Shown here: one piece after another, positions 8,994-16,388 of the stretch
Layout: every line of letters starts with the position of its first letter
How positions within the stretch are numbered: the stretch's first letter is position 1
Origin: JACDCA01 sp040881785
Lineage (GTDB): Bacteria; Acidobacteriota; Vicinamibacteria; Vicinamibacterales; 2-12-FULL-66-21
Assembly (NCBI GenBank): GCA_040881785.1
Contig: JBBECO010000072.1
Coordinates: forward strand, 1 to 35,735
DNA: 35,735 nucleotides
Reading direction: 5' to 3'
Notes under the pieces: model-generated
Seen by the model: only the letters and a program-made list of their open reading frames with translations
The model's database searches: none
What the model was told of the DNA's origin: nothing
Translations under genes and position numbers: made by a program

Positions 8994-9776
8994 GTGCTGA
9001 TCGACCCCTTTACGATCGTTGCCCAGATCGTCAACTTTCTGGTCCTGGTGTGGCTGCTCCGCCGCGTCCTGTACGGACCCATCACGCGGGCGATGACCGC
9101 ACGCGAGTCGCGGATTCGCGAGGAAGTGGAAGAGGCGAGGCGCCTCCGCGCCGACGCAGAGGCACAAGGCGAACAGTACCGGCAGCAGCTTGCCGAGTTC
9201 GAAGCGGAGCGGGCGGCCCGACTCGCAGAGGCGCGTGCAGAGCTGGACGCCTGGCGCCGCACGCACACGCAAACGGTCCGGACCGAGGTCGAAGCCATGC
9301 GAGTGCGCTGGCAGCAGGCGATCGAACAAGAGAAGGAGGCCTTCCTCCTGGAACTGCGCCACCGCGCCGGCCGTGAGGTGCTGGCCGCGGTCCGGCGAGC
9401 CCTGCGTGACCTCGCGGACGCGGACATCGAGGCCCGCATGCTGGACCGCTTCCTCATGCACCTGACCGCCCTGTCCGAAGAACATCGCAATGAGCTCGCC
9501 TCGGCCGCGCGCACCGATGGAGGGCAGGTCGATGTGCGCTCGGCGTCCGCACTGTCTGCCGCCGACCGCGATCGCCTGAAGCAGGCTCTGGTGGAGTCGC
9601 TGGGCACCGATCTGACCGTGCACTTCGATGCGGCGCCGGACATCCTTGGCGGCGTGGAGGTCCGAGCCGGCGGCCAGAAGATCGCGTGGACGTTGGATGA
9701 CTACGTCACCGCCATCGAGGAGGCGGTCGGGGAAGCGTTTGGCGATGGAACGGGAGCGGGCCGTGGCCGATCGTGA
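8994..9776 (+). CDS. atpF: N-type ATPase subunit b with fused delta-like C-terminus
   Basis: The 260-residue peripheral stalk starts at GTG 8994, 3 bp after atpE. One membrane helix (about 4-26) is followed by a long charged coiled coil (about 40-150). The last 80 residues (LGTDLTVHFDAAPDILGGVE, then VRAGGQKIAWTLDDYV) resemble the C-terminal domain of subunit delta. The operon has no separate atpH, so this b-delta fusion must bind the top of F1, as is typical of N-type enzymes. The end overlaps atpA by 32 bp. Confidence 0.88.
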   Translation: MLIDPFTIVAQIVNFLVLVWLLRRVLYGPITRAMTARESRIREEVEEARRLRADAEAQGEQYRQQLAEFEAERAARLAEARAELDAWRRTHTQTVRTEVEAMRVRWQQAIEQEKEAFLLELRHRAGREVLAAVRRALRDLADADIEARMLDRFLMHLTALSEEHRNELASAARTDGGQVDVRSASALSAADRDRLKQALVESLGTDLTVHFDAAPDILGGVEVRAGGQKIAWTLDDYVTAIEEAVGEAFGDGTGAGRGRS

Positions 9777-11313
9777 GAACGGTCTTCGCGCCGGACTCGA
9801 TCAGGCGATGGATCGCCTGTCGGCGGCGGTGCAGGCGCATCGCCCACAGCTCGAGATTCGGGAAACGGGCACGGTCCGCGCGGTGGGTCACGGTACTGCC
9901 CGGCTGACAGGGCTGCCGCGCGTCCGCGCGGAGGAATTGATCGTGCTTCCCGGCGGCGTCCTTGGCATGGCGTTCAATCTGGACCGAGACGAAGTCGGCG
10001 TCATCCTGCTTGGCGAAAGCCGGTCGCTGCGGGCCGGGGATGAGGGGCGCCGAACGGGCCGGGTGACGGATGTCCCCGTGGGCCCTGACCTCATCGGCCG
10101 CGTGATCGACCCGACCGGCCGGCCGCGAGACCGACGCGGTCCGCTGCGCGCGTCGCTTCGCTGGCCGATCGAACGCGACGCGGCTGCCATCATGGATCGC
10201 GCCCCTGTGAGTGTCCCGCTGCAGACCGGGATCAAGGCCATCGATGCGCTCATTCCGATCGGCCGCGGTCAGCGCGAGCTGATTCTCGGCGACCGGCAGA
10301 CCGGCAAGTCGGCGCTGGCGCTCGACACGATCCTGCACCAGCGGGATCAGGACGTGATCTGCGTCTACTGCGCCATCGGACAGCGCAGCGCCGCGGTCGC
10401 CCACGTGCTTGCGGAGCTGAAACGGCATGATGCACTCGACTACTGTGTGGTGGTGGTCGCATCGGGCGAAGAGTCTCCCGGACTGCAGTACATCGCCCCA
10501 TACGCCGCCACGAGCATCGCCGAGTTCTTCATGGAGGAAGGGCGCGACGTGCTCATCGTGTATGACGATCTCACGAAGCACGCCCAGGCCTACCGTGAGC
10601 TCTCGTTGCTGCTGCGCCGTCCGCCGGGTCGCGAGGCCTTCCCAGGAGACATCTTTTACATTCACGCGCGCCTGCTCGAGCGAGCGACACACCTGCGGCC
10701 GGAATTGGGCGGGGGGTCGATGACGGCGCTGCCGATCATCGAGACCGAGGCGCAGAACCTCTCCGCCTACATCCCCACGAACCTCATCTCGATTACGGAT
10801 GGGCAGATCTATCTCTCGCCCAAACTCTTCCAGAAGGGCGTGCTGCCAGCCGTGGACGTCGGCCTCTCGGTGTCGCGGGTCGGCGGCAAGACACAGCTCG
10901 CGCCGTACCGCGCGGTGGCCGCCGATCTACGACTGTCGTACAGCCAGTTCGAGGAACTCGAGGCCTTCGCGCGCTTCGGCACGCGTCTGGACGAGGACAC
11001 CCGACGCACCCTCGCCCGCGGCGAACGCGTGCGCGAGGTGCTGAAGCAGCCGCAGTATGCGACGCTCGCGGCTGCAGATCAGGTTGTGACGCTGCTTGCC
11101 GTCACGACAGGGCTATTCGATCCGGTGCCGCTGGCGCAGGTGGCCGAGGCCGAGGGGCTCGTTCGTCAGACCGCGAGGAGCGAGCTGCCGGATCTGTGGC
11201 GAGCCATCGAGCGCGGCGACCCCCTGAGCGACGAGCACCGCGAGGACATGACGCGGATCCTCGGCGCACGCCTGTCGGCCGAGTTCGGAGCCAAGGACGA
11301 TGCAGACGAGTGA
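9745..11313 (+). CDS. atpA: N-type ATPase F1 subunit alpha
   Basis: This 522-residue non-catalytic nucleotide-binding subunit of F1 has P-loop GDRQTGKSA at 182-190. VYDDLTKHAQAYRELSLLLRR follows, and later VGLSVSRVGGKTQ holds the arginine that reaches into the beta active site. The frame is open from 9628, but residues before ATG 9745 are only the second frame of atpF. GTG 9763 is a second possible start, preceded by GGGAGCGGG. The N-terminal delta-binding helix is present (LRAGLDQAMDRLSAAVQAHR). The end overlaps atpG by 14 bp. Confidence 0.94.
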   Translation: MERERAVADRENGLRAGLDQAMDRLSAAVQAHRPQLEIRETGTVRAVGHGTARLTGLPRVRAEELIVLPGGVLGMAFNLDRDEVGVILLGESRSLRAGDEGRRTGRVTDVPVGPDLIGRVIDPTGRPRDRRGPLRASLRWPIERDAAAIMDRAPVSVPLQTGIKAIDALIPIGRGQRELILGDRQTGKSALALDTILHQRDQDVICVYCAIGQRSAAVAHVLAELKRHDALDYCVVVVASGEESPGLQYIAPYAATSIAEFFMEEGRDVLIVYDDLTKHAQAYRELSLLLRRPPGREAFPGDIFYIHARLLERATHLRPELGGGSMTALPIIETEAQNLSAYIPTNLISITDGQIYLSPKLFQKGVLPAVDVGLSVSRVGGKTQLAPYRAVAADLRLSYSQFEELEAFARFGTRLDEDTRRTLARGERVREVLKQPQYATLAAADQVVTLLAVTTGLFDPVPLAQVAEAEGLVRQTARSELPDLWRAIERGDPLSDEHREDMTRILGARLSAEFGAKDDADE

Positions 11314-12190
11314 GGGCATCAAGCGCCGGCTCGAGACGGCCGAGGATCTCCGCTCCATCGTGCGCACGATGAAGGGATTGGCCGCGGCCACCATCCGGCA
11401 ATATGAGGATGCGGTCGCGTCGCTCGCCGAGTATGCACGCAGCGTCGACCTGGGCCTGCAGGTGCTCCTCCGTCATCGTCCCGACGTGCTGACGGCGCTC
11501 TCGCGTCAGCCAGCCCGGCGCCCCGGCACCATCGTGATCGGCTCGGACCAGGGATTGTGCGGCGCCTTCAACGAACAGGTAGCGGGGTTCTATCTGGAGC
11601 AGCGCGCCAGCGGCGGGCGAGCGGCCGCAGATCGGCCGCTCCTGGTGCTGGGCGTGCGCGCCGCAGGGCGCCTCGAGGATGCACGCGTGAGGATCGCAGA
11701 GGTCCTCACGCTGCCGGCGTCGGCGGCCCTCGTGACCGACGTGGTGCACGACCTGCTCGAACGGATCGACGCCTGGCGCGCGGCTGGCAAGGTGGACGGC
11801 GTCGACCTGTATTTCAACCGGCCGCACAGGGGCGCGGCCTTCCGTCCGCACCGGGAGGTGCTGTTGCCGTTGGATGTCCCCCGCCTGCAGGCGCTGGCCG
11901 CGGCCCCCTGGCGCCCGCGAGCGGCGCCCACGTTCGCCAGCGACTGGGACGCGCTGTTTTCCGCCATCGTCCGGGAACACCTCTTCGTCACGCTGCACCG
12001 TGCGATTGTCGAATCCCTGGCGAGCGAGAACGCGAGTCGCCTCGCGGCGATGCACGCTGCCGAGCGGAACATCGACGACCGACTCAGCGCGCTGCGGGGC
12101 GAGTTTCACTTGCACCGGCAGACCGCGATTACAGGCGAGCTTCTGGAGATCGTATCGGGGTACGAAGCGATGACGCACGGCAGTCGCTAG
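11300..12190 (+). CDS. atpG: N-type ATPase F1 subunit gamma
   Basis: This 296-residue rotor shaft begins with IKRRLETAEDLRSIVRTMKG, matching the conserved first helix of gamma, and ends with the conserved last helix (AAERNIDDRLSALRGEFHLH, then AITGELLEIVSGYEAM). The middle keeps the Rossmann-like IVIGSDQGLCGAFNEQV. It is the last gene of the operon. No clear terminator follows, and the next 150 bp are non-coding up to the tRNA region. It is less conserved in the middle than housekeeping gamma subunits. Confidence 0.92.
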   Translation: MQTSEGIKRRLETAEDLRSIVRTMKGLAAATIRQYEDAVASLAEYARSVDLGLQVLLRHRPDVLTALSRQPARRPGTIVIGSDQGLCGAFNEQVAGFYLEQRASGGRAAADRPLLVLGVRAAGRLEDARVRIAEVLTLPASAALVTDVVHDLLERIDAWRAAGKVDGVDLYFNRPHRGAAFRPHREVLLPLDVPRLQALAAAPWRPRAAPTFASDWDALFSAIVREHLFVTLHRAIVESLASENASRLAAMHAAERNIDDRLSALRGEFHLHRQTAITGELLEIVSGYEAMTHGSR

Positions 12191-12345
12191 CGGTCGATGG
12201 ATCGATGGGTCGTGGACCGAGGAGAGGCGGCTTCACACCACTGCGTCGATGAGATCGGCCCGATCGTCCGGACTCACGCAGCACGCGGTTCGATCTACGG
12301 AGTGGGTTGGGATTTCAGGCGTTTAGCATCAACGACTTGGAGATG

Positions 12346-12374
12346 GTGGACCTGACCGGGTCGTGCCGGTCAGG
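12346..12374. repeat. Copy of the tRNA-Ala 3' end inside a hairpin
   Basis: GTGGACCTGACCGGG (12346-12360) repeats exactly the 15 bp covering the 3' end of tRNA-Ala and one flanking base at 12445-12459, 99 bp away. The copy also forms a perfect stem with the following sequence: CCTGACCGG (12351-12359) pairs with CCGGTCAGG (12366-12374) around a 6-nt loop. A duplicated tRNA 3' end is what integration leaves behind, and the hairpin could also process or end the tRNA transcript. No run of T follows. Confidence 0.55.
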
Positions 12375-12445
12375 CGAGCCGAAGGCGAAGCCGCCCTGCC
12401 TGAGCACGGTCGGGTCCGCATCGACCGAGCGTAGCGAGGGGGATG

Positions 12446-12518
12446 TGGACCTGACCGGGATCGAACCGGTGACCTCCTGAATGCCATTCAGGCGCGCTCC
12501 CAACTGCGCTACAGGCCC
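12446..12518 (-). tRNA. tRNA-Ala(GGC)
   Basis: The 73-nt cloverleaf on the minus strand has acceptor arms GGGCCTG and CAGGTCC with the G3-U70 wobble that identifies alanine tRNA. The anticodon stem CCTGA/TCAGG encloses the loop ATGGCAT with anticodon GGC, and the T-loop TTCGATC is normal. The 3' CCA is not encoded (the genome has CAT after the discriminator A). A promoter lies directly upstream. The 3' end is repeated 99 bp downstream. Confidence 0.96.
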
Positions 12519-12541
12519 TCTCTGAGGTTGGACGAACAGTT

Positions 12542-12571
12542 ATTGTAACGGACGGCCCCGGACCGGGTCAA
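12542..12571 (-). promoter_or_regulatory. Promoter of tRNA-Ala
   Basis: On the minus strand TTGACC (12566-12571) and TACAAT (12542-12547) stand 18 bp apart. Transcription would start near 12535, about 17 bp before the mature tRNA. Both boxes are close to the sigma-70 consensus. Confidence 0.7.
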
Positions 12572-12610
12572 AGTTTTGCCCAAAAACAATGCGCAGGATC
12601 AAACGGCCTC

Positions 12611-12991
12611 CTAGATTCGCTCGGCGCCTGGCAGCTTTGACAACTCCCGGTCGAACGTCCCGAGCGGCGTGTGGCCGGCCTTCCCGGCGACCTCCAGCAT
12701 CAGGCAGTCCGAAAACCCAAGCGATGGCTTCTTCCTGAAGTGTGCCAACGCGGCCTCCACGACGTCCACGTCCTGGATCGTCAGCGTCCGGTGCTCGAGC
12801 AGCATCTCGACGGCCAGGGCGATCGCCGCGGGTGTTCGCTCGTAGACGACGTCAAGCACCCACAGCGATTCCGCCAGCGCGAGGTGGGAAACCCACGCGC
12901 CGCGCGCCACAAACTCATCGGCCGCCAGCGCCTGCTTCTCATCGTCCCGGGTCATCAGGCGGACCAGGACGTTCGTGTCAACGGCGCGCAC
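12611..12991 (-). CDS. vapC: VapC-type PIN-domain toxin ribonuclease
   Basis: The protein has 126 residues with the four acidic residues of the PIN active site: Asp5 (VDTNVLVRL), Glu41 (LAESLW), Asp95 (FSDCLML) and Asp114 (TFDREL). It should cleave RNA, often tRNA or rRNA, when not bound by its antitoxin. I place the start at GTG 12991: CGGAG lies about 5 bp before it, and it overlaps the antitoxin stop by 14 bp. The frame is open to 13021 (ATG 13006 and a further start are possible). It is the second gene of a two-gene toxin-antitoxin operon. The target RNA cannot be read from the sequence. Confidence 0.9.
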   Translation of the reverse strand: MRAVDTNVLVRLMTRDDEKQALAADEFVARGAWVSHLALAESLWVLDVVYERTPAAIALAVEMLLEHRTLTIQDVDVVEAALAHFRKKPSLGFSDCLMLEVAGKAGHTPLGTFDRELSKLPGAERI

Positions 12992-13241
12992 GGCGTCTCC
13001 GCACATGCGTTCGCACGCCATCCTTCAACTGCGCGAGCGTTGCCGGCCTGGGCTTGGATTCAGGGAAAAGCGCCTGATGGAGCTCGATGGACGAGTGCCT
13101 CCCGGCCCGACGGACGATGATCTGATCGCCGTCTTCGTCCCACTCCAGCACGGCGCCGGGGCCGGCGCCGAGCCGGCGCCGAATTTCGGCCGGGACGGAG
13201 ATCTGCCCCTGCGCGGTTACCTTGGATCGTGCGATGGCCAT
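12978..13241 (-). CDS. vapB: VapB-type antitoxin, SpoVT/AbrB fold
   Basis: This 87-residue protein starts with a swapped-hairpin DNA-binding domain (KVTAQGQISVPAEIRRRLGA). Its acidic middle is followed by a tail (LHQALFPESKPRPATLAQLK) of the kind that blocks the toxin active site, and the end is very basic (RTHVRRRRARR). It should neutralise VapC and repress the pair. There is no ribosome binding site. TAATAT lies exactly 6 bp before the ATG, so the mRNA may be leaderless. A palindrome covers the same place. Confidence 0.9.
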   Translation of the reverse strand: MAIARSKVTAQGQISVPAEIRRRLGAGPGAVLEWDEDGDQIIVRRAGRHSSIELHQALFPESKPRPATLAQLKDGVRTHVRRRRARR

Positions 13242-13247
13242 GCGCGC

Positions 13248-13263
13248 ATATTACCACGGTAAT
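13248..13263 (-). promoter_or_regulatory. vapBC -10 element and operator-like palindrome
   Basis: ATTACC-AC-GGTAAT (13250-13263) is an inverted repeat with perfect 6-bp arms. It overlaps the minus-strand -10 box TAATAT (13248-13253), six bases before the vapB ATG. Binding of VapB-VapC there would block transcription. No good -35 box is visible. Confidence 0.55.
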
Positions 13264-13321
13264 GAGTACCCGGGCCCGCCGGGCCCGCGCTACGTCGTGA
13301 GCTCGACGTAAGATCCCAACC

Positions 13322-14116
13322 ATGAGTAACGCACACAGCCGGCGGTCGGGCGACACGCCGGAGCCGCTGTACGACGTCAGTGTCCCGACGCCCACGCATG
13401 CCGAGCGCGCGCGAACCCTGGTCGCGCACATCTCGACCGGGACCCTGTGCACGCTCGCGATCGAGCCGGCGGGCTACCCCTACGGCTCGTTCGTGACGGT
13501 CGCCTTCGATAAGGGAGATCCGATCTTTCTCATCAGCGCGCTCGCCGAACACACCAGGAACCTGGAACAGGATCCCAGGGCCTCCCTGCTGGTCGCCGAA
13601 AGCGGCTCCGCGGATCCGCTCGCCAACGGCCGCGTCACGATGCTCGGTCCGTGCTTGCGCGTCGAGGGAGACGGGGGCCGCGCCCGCGCCGCCTTCCTGG
13701 CCGCGCACCCGAACTCCACGTACTACGCCGACTTTCGCGACTTTGGGTTCTGGCAGCTGCACGTGGAATCGGTCCGCTACATCGGGGGATACGGACGCAT
13801 GTCGTGGATCGGCAAGGCCGACTGGCAGACCGCCGAGCCGGATCCCCTCGGCGCTTCAGCGGCCGGCATCGTCGCGCACATGAATGCCGACCACGCGGAC
13901 GCGATGGTGCTCTACTGCAAGGCCTTTTCGAAGGCGACCGAGATCACCTCCGCGAGCATGACGGGGATCGATCGTTACGGGTTCGAGATGTCAGCGAGGA
14001 CTGGCGAGGGACCGCGACCGGTGCGCCTGGCGTTTGCGCGTCCGGTCAGTACGTCGGAGGACGCACGCACGGTCCTGGTCTCGATGCTGAAGGACGCCAG
14101 GCGCAAGCTGGCCTGA
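13322..14116 (+). CDS. HugZ-like haem-associated protein (PNPOx-like domain plus DUF2470)
   Basis: The 264-residue cytosolic protein has an N-terminal split-barrel of pyridoxamine-phosphate-oxidase type (about 28-170: LCTLAIEPAGYPYGSFVTVA, YYADFRDFGFWQLHVES). A C-terminal DUF2470 domain follows (about 180-262), with AHMNADHADAMVLYC, the His-rich helix typical of HugZ/HutZ haem proteins. Such proteins bind or degrade haem to release iron, or use flavin. Neither activity can be assigned here. No ribosome binding site is seen. TAAGAT (13309-13314) lies 7 bp before the ATG, so the transcript may be leaderless. The neighbours give no hint of a haem operon. Confidence 0.83.
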   Translation: MSNAHSRRSGDTPEPLYDVSVPTPTHAERARTLVAHISTGTLCTLAIEPAGYPYGSFVTVAFDKGDPIFLISALAEHTRNLEQDPRASLLVAESGSADPLANGRVTMLGPCLRVEGDGGRARAAFLAAHPNSTYYADFRDFGFWQLHVESVRYIGGYGRMSWIGKADWQTAEPDPLGASAAGIVAHMNADHADAMVLYCKAFSKATEITSASMTGIDRYGFEMSARTGEGPRPVRLAFARPVSTSEDARTVLVSMLKDARRKLA

Positions 14117-14159
14117 CGTGCCGCGGGCACGCACATACTCGATTCTGCCTTCCCCACCT

Positions 14160-14266
14160 GGCGCAGTAGATCGTTTCATTAATCGTTTCTTCAATGTTAG
14201 GTGTATTGCACATACTAGGCAATTTAACTGGTATATTAGGCATTATAACTGCGTTATAATCGTTTC
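14160..14266 (+). promoter_or_regulatory. AT-rich promoter with operator-like repeats before the HipA-type gene
   Basis: This stretch is much richer in A+T than its surroundings. TATAAT (14255-14260) stands 6 bp before ATG 14267 with no ribosome binding site. Two near-identical 15-mers, TAGGCAATTTAACTG (14216-14230) and TAGGCATTATAACTG (14237-14251), lie 21 bp apart, two helical turns. ATCGTTTC occurs three times (14170, 14182, 14259). The repeats overlap where RNA polymerase would bind and probably bind the HTH of the downstream protein. Confidence 0.6.
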
Positions 14267-15535
14267 ATGTCAGTAGCCATACTGTCAGCCGAGCTAAGCC
14301 GTGGCGCGCTCCACGCAGCTGACCTCCGCAATCGGCTGGGTGTGTCGCCGGCGACGCTCATGCGCGCGGTGCGCGAGGCCGGGCCCTACATCGTCCGAAT
14401 CGGACGCGGGCGCGCGACCCGCTACGCGCTGCGGGAATTGTGGCCGAACCTCGACACATCGCGTTTTCCCTTGTTTCGAATCACCGAGGCGGGCACTCCG
14501 ATCTCAGGAGGCGAACTCCTCACACTCGCGGCGCGCCAGTCGATCTGGATGCCTGCCGGCACTGTCTCGGACGGACTTCCGATGGAACTGGTGGACGCGC
14601 GCCCGTCGGGGTTTCTCGGACGGCACTTCGCCAACGTCCATGCCGATCTCCGGCTGCCACCGCGCCTGGCGGACTGGTCTGAACACCACATCCTGAGCGC
14701 GCTGTCCAGACGCGGCGAGGATCAGCCCGGTAATCTCATCGTGGGTGAGGAGTCATTTGCGCGGTGGCAGGCACTCGAAAATGTCCCCCGGACCCGCAGC
14801 GACTACCCCGCGCTGGCCGACGCCACCATCAAGGGCCACCCCCCCGGGTCATCAGCCGGCGGCGAGCGGCCAAAATTCGGCGTCCTCGTCGGCCGACAAC
14901 ACAGGCTCGTGAAATTCGCGGCGCGGGGCGGTCCCGGTGATGCCGTCGCGGGGCGCTGGTGTGATCTCCTGATCCTGGAAGCCATCGCCCTCGACGTCGT
15001 GGCCTCCCGCGGGATCGCTGCGGCTCGTGCGACGATCGTCGAAACGCCTTCACACTGGTTCCTGGAGAGCGAGCGATTCGATCGCGCCGGGGTTCGCGGG
15101 CGCATGGCCGTTCTGAGCCTTGCCGCGATTCACGATGATCTCGCGGACTCATGGGCCCGTGCCGCGGCGGCCCTGAGAGAGGCAGGGCGCCTGACCGTTG
15201 AAGACGCGCGACGACTGCGATGGCTCGACGCCTTTGGCGCGCTCATCGGCAACACGGATCGGCATCAGTACAACGTCCTGTTCTTCACGGCAGGCTCGAG
15301 CCTCCGGCTTGCGCCGGCCTTCGATCAGGTCTCGATGCTGTACGCACCGGCCGCTGACGGTCAGGTGCCGGATCGGGTGTTCGCCATGCCGGCTGTGACG
15401 GCCGACACGCTGGACGTCTGGGAGGACGCGCGCCACGCGGCGCGTGCGTTCTGGGGCCGTGCCAGCATTGATGCGCGCCTGTCAGATGACATGCGGCGCT
15501 CTTGTGCGAGCAACGCACAGCTGCTCGCGAATTGA
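14267..15535 (+). CDS. yjjJ: HipA-family Ser/Thr kinase of YjjJ (HipH) type
   Basis: In this 422-residue protein the first 60 residues form a winged-helix/HTH-like domain (LHAADLRNRLGVSPATLMRA), followed by a HipA kinase fold. GSSAGGERPKF at 194-204 matches the P-loop of YjjJ proteins, and LVKF (214-217) supplies the ATP lysine. NTDRHQYN (329-336) is the catalytic Asp/Asn motif and DQVS (353-356) the metal site. YjjJ/HipH carries its own DNA-binding domain rather than a separate HipB, so it may repress its own promoter. HipA kinases phosphorylate glutamyl-tRNA synthetase, but the target of this branch is less certain. It is followed after 10 bp by an AlkZ-related gene. Confidence 0.88.
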   Translation: MSVAILSAELSRGALHAADLRNRLGVSPATLMRAVREAGPYIVRIGRGRATRYALRELWPNLDTSRFPLFRITEAGTPISGGELLTLAARQSIWMPAGTVSDGLPMELVDARPSGFLGRHFANVHADLRLPPRLADWSEHHILSALSRRGEDQPGNLIVGEESFARWQALENVPRTRSDYPALADATIKGHPPGSSAGGERPKFGVLVGRQHRLVKFAARGGPGDAVAGRWCDLLILEAIALDVVASRGIAAARATIVETPSHWFLESERFDRAGVRGRMAVLSLAAIHDDLADSWARAAAALREAGRLTVEDARRLRWLDAFGALIGNTDRHQYNVLFFTAGSSLRLAPAFDQVSMLYAPAADGQVPDRVFAMPAVTADTLDVWEDARHAARAFWGRASIDARLSDDMRRSCASNAQLLAN

Positions 15536-15545
15536 CGATAGGCCA

Positions 15546-16388
15546 ATGAGACAGACGCCGGAAATCCCCGAGGAGATCGAAGAACACCGCGACGAGCGGT
15601 GGTGGCGGGAGGCGACGCGCCACGTCGACACCGCGATCGATGCGGAGCGCTTCATCGAGCAGGTCGGCTTCGCCGCCTGCCTCACCGATTCCCGCCGTCC
15701 GGGTCCGTCACTCTACGTCGCGGTCTGCGGACGCCGTGACGCGCTGATGCCGCGCAACGTCCAGAAGGACGAAGAAGCGTCGCACACCTGGCTGCTCAAG
15801 GACGACATCGTGCGCCGCGGCAAGGTCTATTACGCGAAGCTGGCGCGCGGCAAGACGATGTTCATCGCGCCGCGGATGGTGCCGTACTTCCATGCGATCT
15901 GGGGTGTCCGCCGGGCCGACGAGACGCGCCAGCTGAGTACACACGCACAGGCGGTCCTGAAGGTGCTCCGCCGCGAATGGGAGATGAGCACGTCGGACCT
16001 GCGCGACGAATCGGGCGTGAAGGATCGCGCGACGTGCACGAAAGCCATCGACGAACTGCAGGCGGCGATGATCGTCATCCCCAGCGAGGTCTACTACAAG
16101 CCGAAGTTCACCTACATCTGGACGCTCGGTGTCGGCCGCTTTCGCGACGCCCTGCGGCGGCGCGTGAGCCGCGAGACGGCCGTCCGCGAGATCGCCCGCG
16201 GCTTCCTGGCCGGCGCGGGCCTGACGATGCCCGGTGAGCTCGCGCGCGTCACCGGTCTGTCGCGGCCGGAGGCCGGACGCGGCAACCGCGCGCTGGTCGC
16301 CGAAGGCTACGCCACTATGCTGGCGCCCGGGTGGTATCAACTGAGGCCGACTGCGACGCAGGCTACCGTCAGCGACTCCGAAGCGTAG
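15546..16388 (+). CDS. AlkZ-related winged-helix protein
   Basis: The 280-residue protein resembles the AlkZ/YcaQ family of DNA glycosylases that unhook crosslinks. Typical pieces are LPRNVQKDEE-like MPRNVQKDEEASHTWLLKDD, GKVYYAKLARGKTMFIAPRM, PYFHAIWGVRR and then repeated winged-helix units (LRREWEMSTSDLRDESGV, LTMPGELARVTGLSRPEAGR). The AlkZ catalytic QxQ/QxD motif is not evident, so enzyme activity is open and it may only bind DNA. It begins 10 bp after the HipA-type kinase, so the two are surely co-transcribed. Its end overlaps the convergent MutS-like gene by 20 bp. The start at ATG 15546 avoids overlap with the kinase gene, and the ribosome binding site is weak. Confidence 0.75.
   Translation: MRQTPEIPEEIEEHRDERWWREATRHVDTAIDAERFIEQVGFAACLTDSRRPGPSLYVAVCGRRDALMPRNVQKDEEASHTWLLKDDIVRRGKVYYAKLARGKTMFIAPRMVPYFHAIWGVRRADETRQLSTHAQAVLKVLRREWEMSTSDLRDESGVKDRATCTKAIDELQAAMIVIPSEVYYKPKFTYIWTLGVGRFRDALRRRVSRETAVREIARGFLAGAGLTMPGELARVTGLSRPEAGRGNRALVAEGYATMLAPGWYQLRPTATQATVSDSEA

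Noticed and set aside
12191..12345. Terminator after atpG
   Set aside because: No stem followed by a T run is visible. The only good hairpin in the region is the tRNA-end copy.
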